This document shows, piece after piece, positions 17,496 to 25,994 of a DNA stretch of 42,417 bases. The stretch lies in assembly GCA_015057665.1 (NCBI GenBank), contig SVDY01000018.1:1-42417 (forward strand). The letters run 5' to 3'. The notes under the pieces were generated by a model, which worked only from the letters and a program-made list of their open reading frames with translations, was not told the DNA's origin and made no database searches. Position 1 is the stretch's first letter; every line of letters begins with the position of its first letter. The translations under genes and the position numbers were made by a program. Source of the DNA: Lachnospiraceae bacterium (lineage in GTDB: Bacteria; Bacillota; Clostridia; Lachnospirales; Lachnospiraceae).

Positions 17496-19301
17496 ATGAG
17501 AAATGATAATTATAAGCTGACTCAGTATTCGATTAATCAGGTACTTAAGTACGTAGAATCATCTCAGATTGCTATTCCACAGCTCCAGAGACCATTTGTC
17601 TGGAAAGGAAAGCAGGTCAGAGATCTGATTGATTCCTTATATCAGGGCTATCCTATCGGATATCTTATCGTTTGGCAGAATTCTAATGTGCGTCTGAAGT
17701 TTGGAGGCAAATCTTTTGGTAAGAAGATTCTGATCGATGGACAGCAGAGAATCACTGCCTTGATGGCAGCTATTATGGGCAAAGAGATTCTGGATGATAA
17801 GTATCAAAAGAGAAGAATCCAGATTGCCTTTAATCCATACGCAACGGAAGATGAAGAACGATTTGCTGTATATTCTGCAAAACATGAAGCAGACAACCGC
17901 TGGATTCCTGACATTTCTGTTTTTTTTAAAAAGGACTTTACATACCGCAAGTTTGAATCTGAATATAAGATGATGAATCCGGATGTGGATCTTCGGGTTC
18001 TTGATCAGGCTGTTTCCCAGCTCAAAGAGATTGCTAATAACGAAGTGGGCGTAGTGGAACTTTCTTTCCGTCTGGATATTGATGTGGTTACTGAGATTTT
18101 TATTCGTATCAATTCTCAGGGAAAACCGCTTAATCAGGAAGATTTTGCCATGTCCAGAATATCTGTAAACGAAGAACTGGGCGGTGACCTTTTACAAAAA
18201 GCAATCGATCATTTCTGTCATTTGAGTTTATGTCCGGAAGATGGTCCGGCATTATTCGAAGCAGATGCAGATTTTTCTTCTACAGAATACGGAAGAAAGA
18301 TTGCATGGCTCAAAGATTATAAACAGGAATTATATATTCCAACATACAGCGATGTATTAAAAACAGCTTTTGCCTACAAATATGGCAAAGTAAAGATTGC
18401 AGATTTGGTGAATCTTTTATCCGGCAAGAATCCGGAGACAAAGGAAGTGACCATTCAGTTTGCAAACCAGAACTTTAGGAAAATCAGGGAAGGTATTATG
18501 GATTTCATGTCGGAAGATAATTTCCGTACTTTCCTTTCTATATTAGAAGATGGCGGCTATATCAAAGAGAAGATGATTGGTTCCAAAGGGCTGATGAATG
18601 GTGCCTATAGTATGTTCCTTCTGATGAAAGAAGAAGGATATACAGGAGACGAACTTGCCTCTATGACACTGCGCTGGTATATTCTCAATGCATTAACAGG
18701 AAGATACCAGACATCCTTTGAGAATGTAGTTGCCAAAGACTTTAGAGAAGTCAAAGAAAAGGGTGTTAAGGTATATCTTTCCGAATTAGAGAGAATACTT
18801 CTTGATGAAAGCTTTTTTACAGAAGCTCTCCCTGAAAAGTTAAAAACCACAATGATCCGTAGCAACAGTTATGGGGCATATCTTGCAGCTATGATTAAGA
18901 ATGGCGAGATGGCTTTATTCAGCAAGGAGAAATCCATGAAAGATCTTGTAGAAGAACAGGTTGAGAACAGCCAGCTCTTCCCTAAAGTTTTCCTTGAGAA
19001 GAACGGGATTACATCAAAAGATCTCTATGGCCAGGTTGCCAACTGCATATACATGGATAAGGCAGTAAAGACTGCACTTAAGAGAAAAGCGCCCGTAGAA
19101 TATCTTCTAAAGATGGAAGAGGAGGCGGAGACAAAGCTTGGCAAGGTTCTTCTTACAAGAGAAGAAGTCCTTGCATCCTTAGAAGTCAATGCCATTCCGG
19201 CAGAGACCAGCGATATGACAGTTGCTGATTTTGAAGAATTTTTATACCTTCGCCGCAAAGCTATGGCAGAAAAGATTTACACATATTATAAGTCACTTTA
19301 A
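17496..19301 (+). CDS. DUF262 domain protein (GmrS/ParB-like fold), no HNH domain seen
   Basis: 601 residues. The N-terminal DUF262 signature is clear: IPQLQRPFVW at 27-36, DSLYQGYPIG at 46-55, IDGQQRITAL at 80-89 and RINSQGKPL at 204-212. DUF262 is a ParB/Srx-like fold that, in GmrSD and BrxU type proteins, hydrolyses NTP and is usually joined to a DUF1524 HNH nuclease that cuts modified phage DNA. I see no HNH signature in the C-terminal 350 residues, which are helical and acidic. The gene starts 11 nt after codY with a GTAGGTGAAAG site, so it is co-transcribed with that regulator, and is closed by a terminator. Function unknown: a stand-alone defence component or a housekeeping NTPase are both open. 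Confidence 0.8.
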   Translation: MRNDNYKLTQYSINQVLKYVESSQIAIPQLQRPFVWKGKQVRDLIDSLYQGYPIGYLIVWQNSNVRLKFGGKSFGKKILIDGQQRITALMAAIMGKEILDDKYQKRRIQIAFNPYATEDEERFAVYSAKHEADNRWIPDISVFFKKDFTYRKFESEYKMMNPDVDLRVLDQAVSQLKEIANNEVGVVELSFRLDIDVVTEIFIRINSQGKPLNQEDFAMSRISVNEELGGDLLQKAIDHFCHLSLCPEDGPALFEADADFSSTEYGRKIAWLKDYKQELYIPTYSDVLKTAFAYKYGKVKIADLVNLLSGKNPETKEVTIQFANQNFRKIREGIMDFMSEDNFRTFLSILEDGGYIKEKMIGSKGLMNGAYSMFLLMKEEGYTGDELASMTLRWYILNALTGRYQTSFENVVAKDFREVKEKGVKVYLSELERILLDESFFTEALPEKLKTTMIRSNSYGAYLAAMIKNGEMALFSKEKSMKDLVEEQVENSQLFPKVFLEKNGITSKDLYGQVANCIYMDKAVKTALKRKAPVEYLLKMEEEAETKLGKVLLTREEVLASLEVNAIPAETSDMTVADFEEFLYLRRKAMAEKIYTYYKSL

Positions 19302-19308
19302 TTTAAAG

Positions 19309-19339
19309 AGCCGATATTCTCTCGCGGATATCGGCTTTC
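19309..19339 (+). terminator. Terminator after codY-DUF262
   Basis: AGCCGATAT (19309-19317) pairs with ATATCGGCT (19328-19336) around a 10-nt loop, followed by a short T-stretch (TTTC). GC-rich stem; weak tail. Confidence 0.65.
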
Positions 19340-19389
19340 AATTTCAATAAGTCAGAGCAGAAGCAATTTTGCAGTCATGACTTGAAAAA

Positions 19390-19446
19390 ATGAAATGATA
19401 AAAAAATGAAGCGATGAAATAATGAAATGATATAAATGGAGTATAT
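19390..19446 (+). promoter_or_regulatory. Overlapping mini-ORF leader before hflX
   Basis: The 57 nt before hflX contain seven ATG codons (19390, 19395, 19406, 19414, 19422, 19427, 19436). Each opens a frame of only two to eight codons, e.g. ATG AAA TGA at 19390 and 19422. Stops and starts overlap as ATGA or TAATG. GGAG (19438-19441) is the likely hflX ribosome-binding site. Whether the mini-ORFs are translated is unknown; the A-rich composition could produce some by chance. Confidence 0.35.
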
Positions 19447-20721
19447 ATGGAAGAACAGTTAGAAGTATTAGACAAAGCCTTTTTGGTAGGCGTAAATATC
19501 AATGGCGATCCTGATTATGAGCGTTCCATGGCAGAACTTTCCGAGCTTGCGAAAGCCTGTCATATGGAAGTAGTGGGGAAAGCAGAACAGAACCTGCCTT
19601 CTGTTAATCAGGCATTTTATGTTGGAACAGGAAAAGTGGATGAAATAAAAGCTGCTGCATCTATGCTTGGTGCAGATATTGTGATTTTTGATAATTCTCT
19701 TACTCCATCCCAGCTTCGCAACTTGCAGAATAGACTGGAACTTACCATTATGGACAGAACCAATCTGATTCTTGAGATTTTCTCCAAGCGTGCCAAGACA
19801 AAGGAAGCGAAGATGCAGGTTGAGATTGCAAGCCTTCAGTATGCCCTTCCAAGATTGATCGGTATGGGTGAAGTGCTTTCCCGTCAGGGAGGTACCAGTG
19901 GAGGCGGCATGAGTAATAAAGGTGCCGGTGAGAAAAAGCTGGAACTGGACAGACGAAGAATCAACCACCGTATTACGGAACTGAATCGTGAACTGAAAGC
20001 TGTGGAGACAGAACGTTCCACTCAGAGAAAACAAAGACAGTCATCCGGTATTCCTCTGGTATCTTTAGTTGGATATACCAATGCGGGGAAATCTACCCTT
20101 CTTAACCTTATGGTGGATGAGTACGTAAAAGAAGAAAGCCGAAAAGTTATGGCTAAGGATATGCTTTTTGCTACCCTTGATACAACGGTAAGAAAGATTA
20201 CCCCGCCGGGCAGACAGCCTTTTCTTCTGTCAGACACAGTAGGGTTTATCAGTAATCTTCCTCATCATCTGGTAAAAGCATTCCAGTCTACTTTGGATGA
20301 AGTAAAATATGCAGATCTTCTCCTTCATGTAGTAGATTACTCTGATCCGGAATATCAGGAGCAGATTAAAGTAACACGGGAAACATTAAAAGATCTTGGT
20401 GCGGATCATATTCCTTGTATCTATATTTTCAATAAAGCAGACAGAGAATTGTCTGACCTTCCTGTGCTTTTAAAGGACAAGATTTACATGTCCGCAAAAG
20501 ATGGAAGAGGTTTGGAAGAATTAGTGCAGATGATTTATGACCAGGTATTTGATGATCATGTTCAGTGCACTATGCTGATTCCCTATGACAAGGGAAATCT
20601 GGTTTCCTACTTCCAGAAGGAAGGAATGGTGAGAGAAATCTCCTATGAACCGGAAGGGACAAAAGTCACTTTGCAGTGTCCTGTGAAAGATTACGAAAAA
20701 TACAAAGAATACGTGATTTAG
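19447..20721 (+). CDS. hflX: Ribosome-associated GTPase HflX
   Basis: Splits or rescues stalled 70S ribosomes under stress. The 424-residue protein has an N-terminal HflX domain (VGTGKVDEI, DRTNLILEIFSKRAKTKEAK, GGTSGGGMSNKGAGE), then the GTPase domain with G1 GYTNAGKSTLLN, G2 TLDTTVR, G3 DTVGFISNLP and G4 NKAD, and a C-terminal extension. It is an isolated gene between terminators. The unusual upstream mini-ORF array may control translation. HflX-family resistance genes in some Firmicutes are known to be controlled by ribosome-mediated attenuation. Confidence 0.95.
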   Translation: MEEQLEVLDKAFLVGVNINGDPDYERSMAELSELAKACHMEVVGKAEQNLPSVNQAFYVGTGKVDEIKAAASMLGADIVIFDNSLTPSQLRNLQNRLELTIMDRTNLILEIFSKRAKTKEAKMQVEIASLQYALPRLIGMGEVLSRQGGTSGGGMSNKGAGEKKLELDRRRINHRITELNRELKAVETERSTQRKQRQSSGIPLVSLVGYTNAGKSTLLNLMVDEYVKEESRKVMAKDMLFATLDTTVRKITPPGRQPFLLSDTVGFISNLPHHLVKAFQSTLDEVKYADLLLHVVDYSDPEYQEQIKVTRETLKDLGADHIPCIYIFNKADRELSDLPVLLKDKIYMSAKDGRGLEELVQMIYDQVFDDHVQCTMLIPYDKGNLVSYFQKEGMVREISYEPEGTKVTLQCPVKDYEKYKEYVI

Positions 20722-20767
20722 AATTCAGAAAAATGTGAATTTTCATATGACAGGAAATGTTAAATGA

Positions 20768-20797
20768 TTGGACTTTTTGTGCAAACGGGTATATAAT
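20768..20797 (+). promoter_or_regulatory. Promoter for glgA
   Basis: TTGGAC (20768-20773), 18-bp spacer, perfect TATAAT (20792-20797), 46 nt upstream of glgA, which has a strong GGGAGGA ribosome-binding site. Confidence 0.65.
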
Positions 20798-20843
20798 AGA
20801 CTACAAGTACTAATTTTAATTTTTACAAGGGAGGAACATAATA

Positions 20844-22376
20844 ATGAAAAAAATCCTTTTCGCTGCTTCTGAATGTGTGCCTTTTATTAAAACAGGCGGT
20901 TTAGCGGACGTTGCAGGTGCGTTACCAAAAGAATTTGATAAAAATGAATGGGATGTTCGTGTAGTAATGCCTAACTACGAATGCATCAAAGCTCAGTACA
21001 AAGAGCAGATGGAAGACGTAGCTCATTTTTACACAGGTGTTGGTCATTTAATGCCTAACGAATACGTTGGTATCAAAACATTGGAACTCAATGGTATCAA
21101 ATACTACTTCATCGACAATGAAAGTATGTTTGGCGGAGCAAAACCTTACACAGATCCATACGGCGACATTCGTAAGTTCGTATACTTCTGTAAAGCAGTT
21201 TTATCCATTTTACCATCCATCGATTTCAAACCGGATGTTATCCACTGCCACGACTGGCAGACAGGTCTTATCCCTGTATATTTAAAGAATGAATTTGCAG
21301 GCAGCGAATTCTATCAGGGAATCAAATCCGTTATGACAATCCATAACTTAAAATTCCAGGGTGTTTGGGATATCGAAACTATGAAAGGCCTTTCCGGCAT
21401 GCCAGACTGGTTATTCACAGATGACAAGTTAGAATGCAACGGCAATGCGAACATGTTAAAAGGCGGTATGGTATATGCTGACATGGTTACAACAGTTAGT
21501 GAAACATACGCAGAAGAAATCAAAACATGGGAATACGGCGAAGGACTTGATGGTCTTTTACGTGCAAGAAGCAATGACCTTGTAGGTATCGTAAACGGTA
21601 TCGACTATGATGAATGGAATCCTGCAACAGACAGTACAATTTTCTACAACTACAGTGCTGACGATTTCCGCAAGAAGAAATTCAAAAACAAAGAAGCATT
21701 ACAGAAAGAACTTGGTCTTCCTGTAGACAAGAAGAAATACATGATCGGTGTAGTATCCCGTCTTACAGACCAGAAAGGTTTCGACCTTATCTCTTACATG
21801 ATGGACTACATTGCTGATGAAGATACACAGCTCGTTATCGTTGGTACAGGCGATCCTCAGTACGAAGATATGTTCCGTTACTACGAAAGCCTCTGGCCAG
21901 AGAGAATCTCCGCAAACATCAAATACTCTGATGAATTAGCTCACAAAGTATATGCAGCATGCGATGCATTCTTAATGCCATCCCGCTTCGAACCATGTGG
22001 ACTTTCCCAGTTAATCTCTCTTCGTTATGGTACAGCTCCTATCGTTCGTGAAACAGGCGGATTAAAAGATACAGTAGCTCCACTTGACGAAACAAACAAC
22101 ACAGGTAATGGTTTCTCCTTTGCACCATACGATGCAAGAGATATGCTTAAGATCATCAACTACTCCAAAGAGATCTTCTTTAATAAGAAAGCTGTTTGGA
22201 ACAAAGTTGCAGAACGCGCTATGAAGTCTGATTTCTCCTGGAAAGCATCTACTAAGAAATACGAAGCTCTTTACAACAACTTACTTGAAACAGCTGAAGA
22301 AGAAGCAGTTGAAGAAGTAGTAGAAGAAACAGTAGAAGCTCCTGTAGAAGAAGCAGTTGAAGCAGTAGAAGAATAA
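20844..22376 (+). CDS. glgA: Glycogen synthase, with acidic repeat tail
   Basis: GT5-family enzyme that adds glucose from ADP-glucose to alpha-1,4-glucan. Of 510 residues, the catalytic GT-B part fills about 483: the KTGGLADVAGALP substrate loop lies near residues 14-26, with DVIHCHDWQTGL, GIDYDEWNP and SRLTDQKGF following, and the catalytic-side SRFEPCGLSQL. The last 27 residues, after about 483, are almost only Glu, Val and Ala, an extension not normal for GlgA. The gene has its own promoter, strong ribosome-binding site, highly expressed codon style and terminator. No other glg gene is adjacent. Confidence 0.93.
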   Translation: MKKILFAASECVPFIKTGGLADVAGALPKEFDKNEWDVRVVMPNYECIKAQYKEQMEDVAHFYTGVGHLMPNEYVGIKTLELNGIKYYFIDNESMFGGAKPYTDPYGDIRKFVYFCKAVLSILPSIDFKPDVIHCHDWQTGLIPVYLKNEFAGSEFYQGIKSVMTIHNLKFQGVWDIETMKGLSGMPDWLFTDDKLECNGNANMLKGGMVYADMVTTVSETYAEEIKTWEYGEGLDGLLRARSNDLVGIVNGIDYDEWNPATDSTIFYNYSADDFRKKKFKNKEALQKELGLPVDKKKYMIGVVSRLTDQKGFDLISYMMDYIADEDTQLVIVGTGDPQYEDMFRYYESLWPERISANIKYSDELAHKVYAACDAFLMPSRFEPCGLSQLISLRYGTAPIVRETGGLKDTVAPLDETNNTGNGFSFAPYDARDMLKIINYSKEIFFNKKAVWNKVAERAMKSDFSWKASTKKYEALYNNLLETAEEEAVEEVVEETVEAPVEEAVEAVEE

Positions 22377-22397
22377 ACTTATATTGTAATACATAAG

Positions 22398-22422
22398 GGG
22401 ATGTTGTAAAACATCCCTTTTT
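22398..22422 (+). terminator. Terminator after glgA
   Basis: GGGATGTT (22398-22405), GTAA loop, AACATCCC (22410-22417), then TTTTT. An outer AATACA/TGTATT helix can extend the stem. Confidence 0.85.
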
Positions 22423-22486
22423 GTATTGCATAGAAGTTGAAAACTTACGAAAGTCTTACACTTGTCTTTAAATTTGTGGGGCAGTC

Positions 22487-22515
22487 TTGTCGGATTTCCT
22501 TTTATCGTATAAAAT
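22487..22515 (+). promoter_or_regulatory. Possible promoter for coiled-coil protein gene
   Basis: TTGTCG (22487-22492), 17-bp spacer, TAAAAT (22510-22515), about 60 nt before the start. The match is moderate. Confidence 0.4.
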
Positions 22516-22574
22516 AAGTATAAGAAAATGTTCGGAACAGTTCAATTCTAATATAAAGAGGGGAGGCTTGATGT

Positions 22575-23294
22575 ATGGAACTGATTATCTTTATTATAAT
22601 TATTGCAATTGTGACTTCTAATTCTAAAAATGCCAAAAACAGAAAAGAAGGCGGAGGGAATTCTGTATGGGATCAGGTGGATAAAGGCGGAAGCCAATAT
22701 TTAAAGAATTTTGTTGGAAGTGCCAGACGGGAGCAGATTACAAAGGGCGTGAGAGATCTTGAAGATATGGTGAACAATCTTACAAGAAAAAGTATTCAGC
22801 ATGCCAAAAGAAAAGAAGAGGATTCCTATCAGAAAGAACAGGAAGCCTGGCGCAAGAAACAGGAAGAAGAGAGAAAACGCAGAGATTTTGAAGAACGTCA
22901 GAAGAAAAAACTGGAGCTTCAGAAAAAAGAAGCGGAACAGCGAAGAAGAATTCTGGAACGGGAACAGAGAGAACGGGAAGAGAAGGCTTTATTGGAACAT
23001 TGTCAGGTTGCCACAGATAGAGGCTGCAGTGTACATAATGAATTTACAGATGGAGCAGCAGGAACATATTCATCATACACAGAATTCGCTGATTCAAGAA
23101 AAGATGAGGATTCTGTTAAGAAACAGATTGGAAAGACAGAGAAAACCGGATATAATATTGAAGAATATTTAGATCCTCTTACATCATCTTTCTATCCAAA
23201 AGTAGACGAGTATTTATCTCCAACCACTGCATCTTTTTATCCTGATATAGATGTAAGCAGTTTTTCTTTACAGAATGATATGAATGTGTTATGA
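22575..23294 (+). CDS. Hypothetical membrane-anchored coiled-coil protein
   Basis: Not recognised. It has 239 residues: a hydrophobic segment at about 3-14 (a single membrane anchor, no lipobox), a Gly/Lys-rich linker, a highly charged Glu/Lys/Arg/Gln stretch from about 75 to 140 that should form a long coiled coil, and a Ser/Thr/acidic C-terminal part. Near the end two 15-residue-spaced copies of a motif, EYLDPLTSSFYP (197-208) and EYLSPTTASFYP (212-223), stand out. The ATG at 22575 has GGGGAGG upstream; an ATG four bases earlier opens only a short frame. The gene is flanked by terminators, so it is a single-gene unit. Possible role: envelope-linked scaffold whose tail docks a partner; this is inference. 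Confidence 0.75.
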   Translation: MELIIFIIIIAIVTSNSKNAKNRKEGGGNSVWDQVDKGGSQYLKNFVGSARREQITKGVRDLEDMVNNLTRKSIQHAKRKEEDSYQKEQEAWRKKQEEERKRRDFEERQKKKLELQKKEAEQRRRILEREQREREEKALLEHCQVATDRGCSVHNEFTDGAAGTYSSYTEFADSRKDEDSVKKQIGKTEKTGYNIEEYLDPLTSSFYPKVDEYLSPTTASFYPDIDVSSFSLQNDMNVL

Positions 23295-23329
23295 TACAGA
23301 ACAGATGTTAGACTTGATTGAATTATAAG

Positions 23330-23361
23330 TAGAGGCAGAATACCAACTGCCTCTATTTTAT
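23330..23361 (+). terminator. Terminator after coiled-coil protein gene
   Basis: TAGAGGCAG (23330-23338) and CTGCCTCTA (23347-23355), 9-bp stem, 8-nt loop, followed by TTTTAT. Confidence 0.75.
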
Positions 23362-23405
23362 AGTGCAAAAAACTTATAGTGTAAATAACCTATAATTAAA
23401 AAAAC
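23358..23405 (+). repeat. Three tandem 16-nt repeats before the desulfurase gene
   Basis: Copies TTATAGTGCAAAAAAC (23358-23373), TTATAGTGTAAATAAC (23374-23389) and CTATAATTAAAAAAAC (23390-23405) follow each other exactly with a 16-nt period. The first two differ at two positions; the third is more diverged. They occupy the expected promoter region of the desulfurase gene and overlap -10-like TATAGT/TATAAT hexamers. Confidence 0.6.
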
Positions 23406-23460
23406 GAATTCCAACAAATACATCGATTCCTTTGTAAAAGGCAGAACAGGAGTACAATTT

Positions 23461-24603
23461 ATGGATATATATTTTGATAACGGTGCCACTACCAGGGTTT
23501 TTCCGGAAGTGAAGGATATAATGGTAAAGGTGTTAGAAGAGGAATATGGCAATCCTTCTTCCATGCACAGGAAAGGTCTCATAGCGGAACACCATTTAAA
23601 GAAAACAAGGGAGATTCTTGCTTCCAGCATGAAGGTGGATCCAAAAGAGATTACCTTTACCTCCGGCGGAACAGAATCCAACAATCTTACAATCATTGGA
23701 ACTGCACTTGCCAATCAGCGAAGAGGGAAACATATTATTACTAGTACGATCGAACATGCTTCTGTGTATAACCCATTTTTCTTTTTAGAAGAGATGGGCT
23801 TTGAGGTGACATTTATTCCCGTAGACGAGAAGGGGATTATCCGTTTGGATTTATTAAAAGAGGCAATCCGCAAGGATACCGTATTGGTATCTGTCATGGC
23901 AGTAAACAATGAGATCGGTTCTGTTATGCCTATGGAAGAGATAGGAGCGATTATTAAAGAAGCCAATCCGGATACTTATTATCATGCAGACTGTGTACAG
24001 GCATACGGCAAGATGAAGATATTTCCACGTAAGTGGAAGATGGATATGGTTTCCATCAGTGGTCATAAAATTCATGGACCGAAAGGAAGCGGTGCCTTAT
24101 ATGTGCGAAAAGGCGTAAAAATCAAACCGATTCTTTACGGAGGCAATCAGGAACAGGCACTTCGTTCTGGCACAGAGAATGTACCTGCCATTGCGGGATT
24201 AGGCGTTGCAGCAGAGAAAATCTATGAAAACCATGAAGAAAAGGTTGCTTATTTAAGAGAAATCAAAGACTATTTCCTTGAGAAAGTAATGAAACTTCCG
24301 GATGTGACGAATCATTCTGGTGATGCACCCCACATTGCTAGTGTAAGCTTTTTAAAAGTGAGAAGTGAGGTTCTACTTCATGCATTGGAGGAGAAAGGAA
24401 TCTGTGTTTCTGCAGGATCTGCCTGTTCTTCCAACAAACCGGCTGTGAGCGGTACATTGAAAGGAATCGGTCTTAAGAAAGAAGAATATGAATCTACCCT
24501 TCGCTTTACATTTTCCTGTTATAATACGAAGGATGAAGTAGACTATGTCATAGAAGAATTAGAAAAGTTATTGGTTGTATTACGGCGTTTTGTCCGTAAA
24601 TAA
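23461..24603 (+). CDS. Cysteine desulfurase (NifS/IscS family)
   Basis: PLP enzyme that takes sulfur from cysteine as a persulfide. The 380-residue protein has Lys203 in SGHKIHGPKGSG as the PLP lysine and Cys322 in SAGSACSSNKP as the catalytic cysteine. The N-terminal FDNGATTRVFPEV is typical. It lies 39 nt before thiI; in Bacillus a dedicated desulfurase (NifZ) pairs with ThiI for 4-thiouridine in tRNA, so that role is likely, although Fe-S assembly is possible. No iscU/sufU is adjacent. Confidence 0.94.
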   Translation: MDIYFDNGATTRVFPEVKDIMVKVLEEEYGNPSSMHRKGLIAEHHLKKTREILASSMKVDPKEITFTSGGTESNNLTIIGTALANQRRGKHIITSTIEHASVYNPFFFLEEMGFEVTFIPVDEKGIIRLDLLKEAIRKDTVLVSVMAVNNEIGSVMPMEEIGAIIKEANPDTYYHADCVQAYGKMKIFPRKWKMDMVSISGHKIHGPKGSGALYVRKGVKIKPILYGGNQEQALRSGTENVPAIAGLGVAAEKIYENHEEKVAYLREIKDYFLEKVMKLPDVTNHSGDAPHIASVSFLKVRSEVLLHALEEKGICVSAGSACSSNKPAVSGTLKGIGLKKEEYESTLRFTFSCYNTKDEVDYVIEELEKLLVVLRRFVRK

Positions 24604-24642
24604 CAGCTAAATCGATGTTCATAGAAAGAATGAGGAAGAAAG

Positions 24643-25827
24643 ATGAAATACCAGTGTTTTTTGATTAAATACGCAGAAATCGGTATTAAAGGTAAAAACC
24701 GATACATGTTTGAGGATGCCCTGATCCGTCAAATGAAGTTCGCTGTAAAAGAAGCAGGCGATTTTATTATCTGGAAGGAATCCGGACGAATTTTCTTAAA
24801 AGGTGCAGAAGGATGTGACTTCGATCAGGATGAAGTAATTGAAGCATTAAAGAGAGTGTTTGGCATCTCTCATATCTGCCCTATGGTGATGCATGACAGT
24901 AAAGAATATGATGACGTGGTGAAAGCGGTTATTGATTACTGGAATGACTGCTATGGTGAGCAGGCGCTTACCTTTAAGGCAGTTGTAAGAAGAGCAGACA
25001 AGCGCTTCCCTATGTCTTCCATGCCTTTTGCTGCACAGCTTGGTCATGAATTATTACAGGTATACAAGAACATTAAAGTTGATGTTCATACACCGGATGT
25101 TATGTTAAATGTAGAAATCCGAGACAAAGTATATATCTATTCTGAAGAGATTATGGGACCTGGCGGTATGCCTGTGGGCACCAATGGTAAAGCAATGCTT
25201 CTTCTTTCCGGAGGTATCGACAGTCCGGTAGCCGGTTATATGATTGCAAAACGAGGCGTTCGTCTGGATGCAACTTATTTCCATGCTCCTCCATATACAA
25301 GTGAAAGAGCAAAAGAGAAGGTGGTGGAACTTGCACGACTTGTTGCAAGATATTCCGGTCCGATCGATCTTCATGTAATCAATTTTACAGATATTCAGAT
25401 GGCAATCTACGAGAAATGCCCTCATGAAGAACTGACTATCATTATGAGAAGATATATGATGCAGATGGCAGAGAACATTGCAAAGAATAACAACGGTCTA
25501 GCCCTGATTACAGGAGAAAGTCTTGGACAGGTTGCCAGCCAGACCATACAGAGTCTTTCTGTAACAAATGAAGTATGTACACTTCCGGTATTCCGTCCAT
25601 GTATCGGTCTTGATAAACAGGAAATCGTTGAAATCTCTGAAAAGATTGGTACATTTGAGACATCCATTCTTCCATATGAAGACTGCTGTACCATCTTTGT
25701 GGCGAAGCATCCGGTAACAAAACCAAACTTAAATGTAATAAAGAAATCTGAGAGAAAATTAGAAGGTGTTATTGAAGAACTTCTTGAAAGAGCGTATGCA
25801 ACAGATGAGGTAATTCATATCAGATAA
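24643..25827 (+). CDS. thiI: tRNA 4-thiouridine synthetase ThiI
   Basis: Activates U8 of tRNA by adenylation and inserts sulfur to give s4U. The 394 residues comprise an N-terminal ferredoxin-like/THUMP part (KYAEIGIKGKNRYMFEDAL), then the PP-loop domain with SGGIDSPVAGYM at about 189-200. There is no C-terminal rhodanese domain, as in Bacillus and unlike E. coli, which fits sulfur delivery directly from the upstream desulfurase. Ribosome-binding site is GAGGAAGAA. Hairpins at 25869-25979 end the unit. Confidence 0.95.
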   Translation: MKYQCFLIKYAEIGIKGKNRYMFEDALIRQMKFAVKEAGDFIIWKESGRIFLKGAEGCDFDQDEVIEALKRVFGISHICPMVMHDSKEYDDVVKAVIDYWNDCYGEQALTFKAVVRRADKRFPMSSMPFAAQLGHELLQVYKNIKVDVHTPDVMLNVEIRDKVYIYSEEIMGPGGMPVGTNGKAMLLLSGGIDSPVAGYMIAKRGVRLDATYFHAPPYTSERAKEKVVELARLVARYSGPIDLHVINFTDIQMAIYEKCPHEELTIIMRRYMMQMAENIAKNNNGLALITGESLGQVASQTIQSLSVTNEVCTLPVFRPCIGLDKQEIVEISEKIGTFETSILPYEDCCTIFVAKHPVTKPNLNVIKKSERKLEGVIEELLERAYATDEVIHIR

Positions 25828-25868
25828 TATTTAAGTCCCGCAGTACGATCCATGCGGAGCATTTTTAC

Positions 25869-25895
25869 TGCATAGGAAACATAATTTCCTATGCA
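25869..25895 (+). terminator. Hairpin after thiI
   Basis: TGCATAGGAAA (25869-25879) pairs perfectly with TTTCCTATGCA (25885-25895) over 11 bp with loop CATAA. There is no T-run directly after it. It lies just before a larger palindrome. Confidence 0.5.
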
Positions 25896-25898
25896 ATA

Positions 25899-25979
25899 AG
25901 AAAAGTGCAGCGATTTATACATAAACCGTCATAACAAAGTGTCATAAGCCGGTTTGCGTATAAATTGCCGCACTTTTCT
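25899..25979. terminator. 81-nt bidirectional hairpin between convergent genes
   Basis: Outer arms AGAAAAGTGC (25899-25908) and GCACTTTTCT (25970-25979) are perfect; middle arms CGATTTATAC (25911-25920) and GTATAAATTG (25958-25967) pair with one G-U; inner arms AAACCG (25923-25928) and CGGTTT (25950-25955) are perfect. Both strands end in CTTTTCT, so the element can terminate thiI and the convergent minus-strand gene. The loop holds a direct repeat, GTCATAA. Confidence 0.75.
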
Positions 25980-25994
25980 ACGTATATCCTGAAC

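Noticed and set aside
19468-20034. Minus-strand open frame of 188 codons
   Set aside because: Antisense to hflX; composition is that of a shadow frame and no start signal is visible.
23358-23714. Minus-strand open frame of 118 codons
   Set aside because: It runs antisense over the start of the desulfurase gene, has no ribosome-binding site and includes the tandem-repeat region; a shadow frame.
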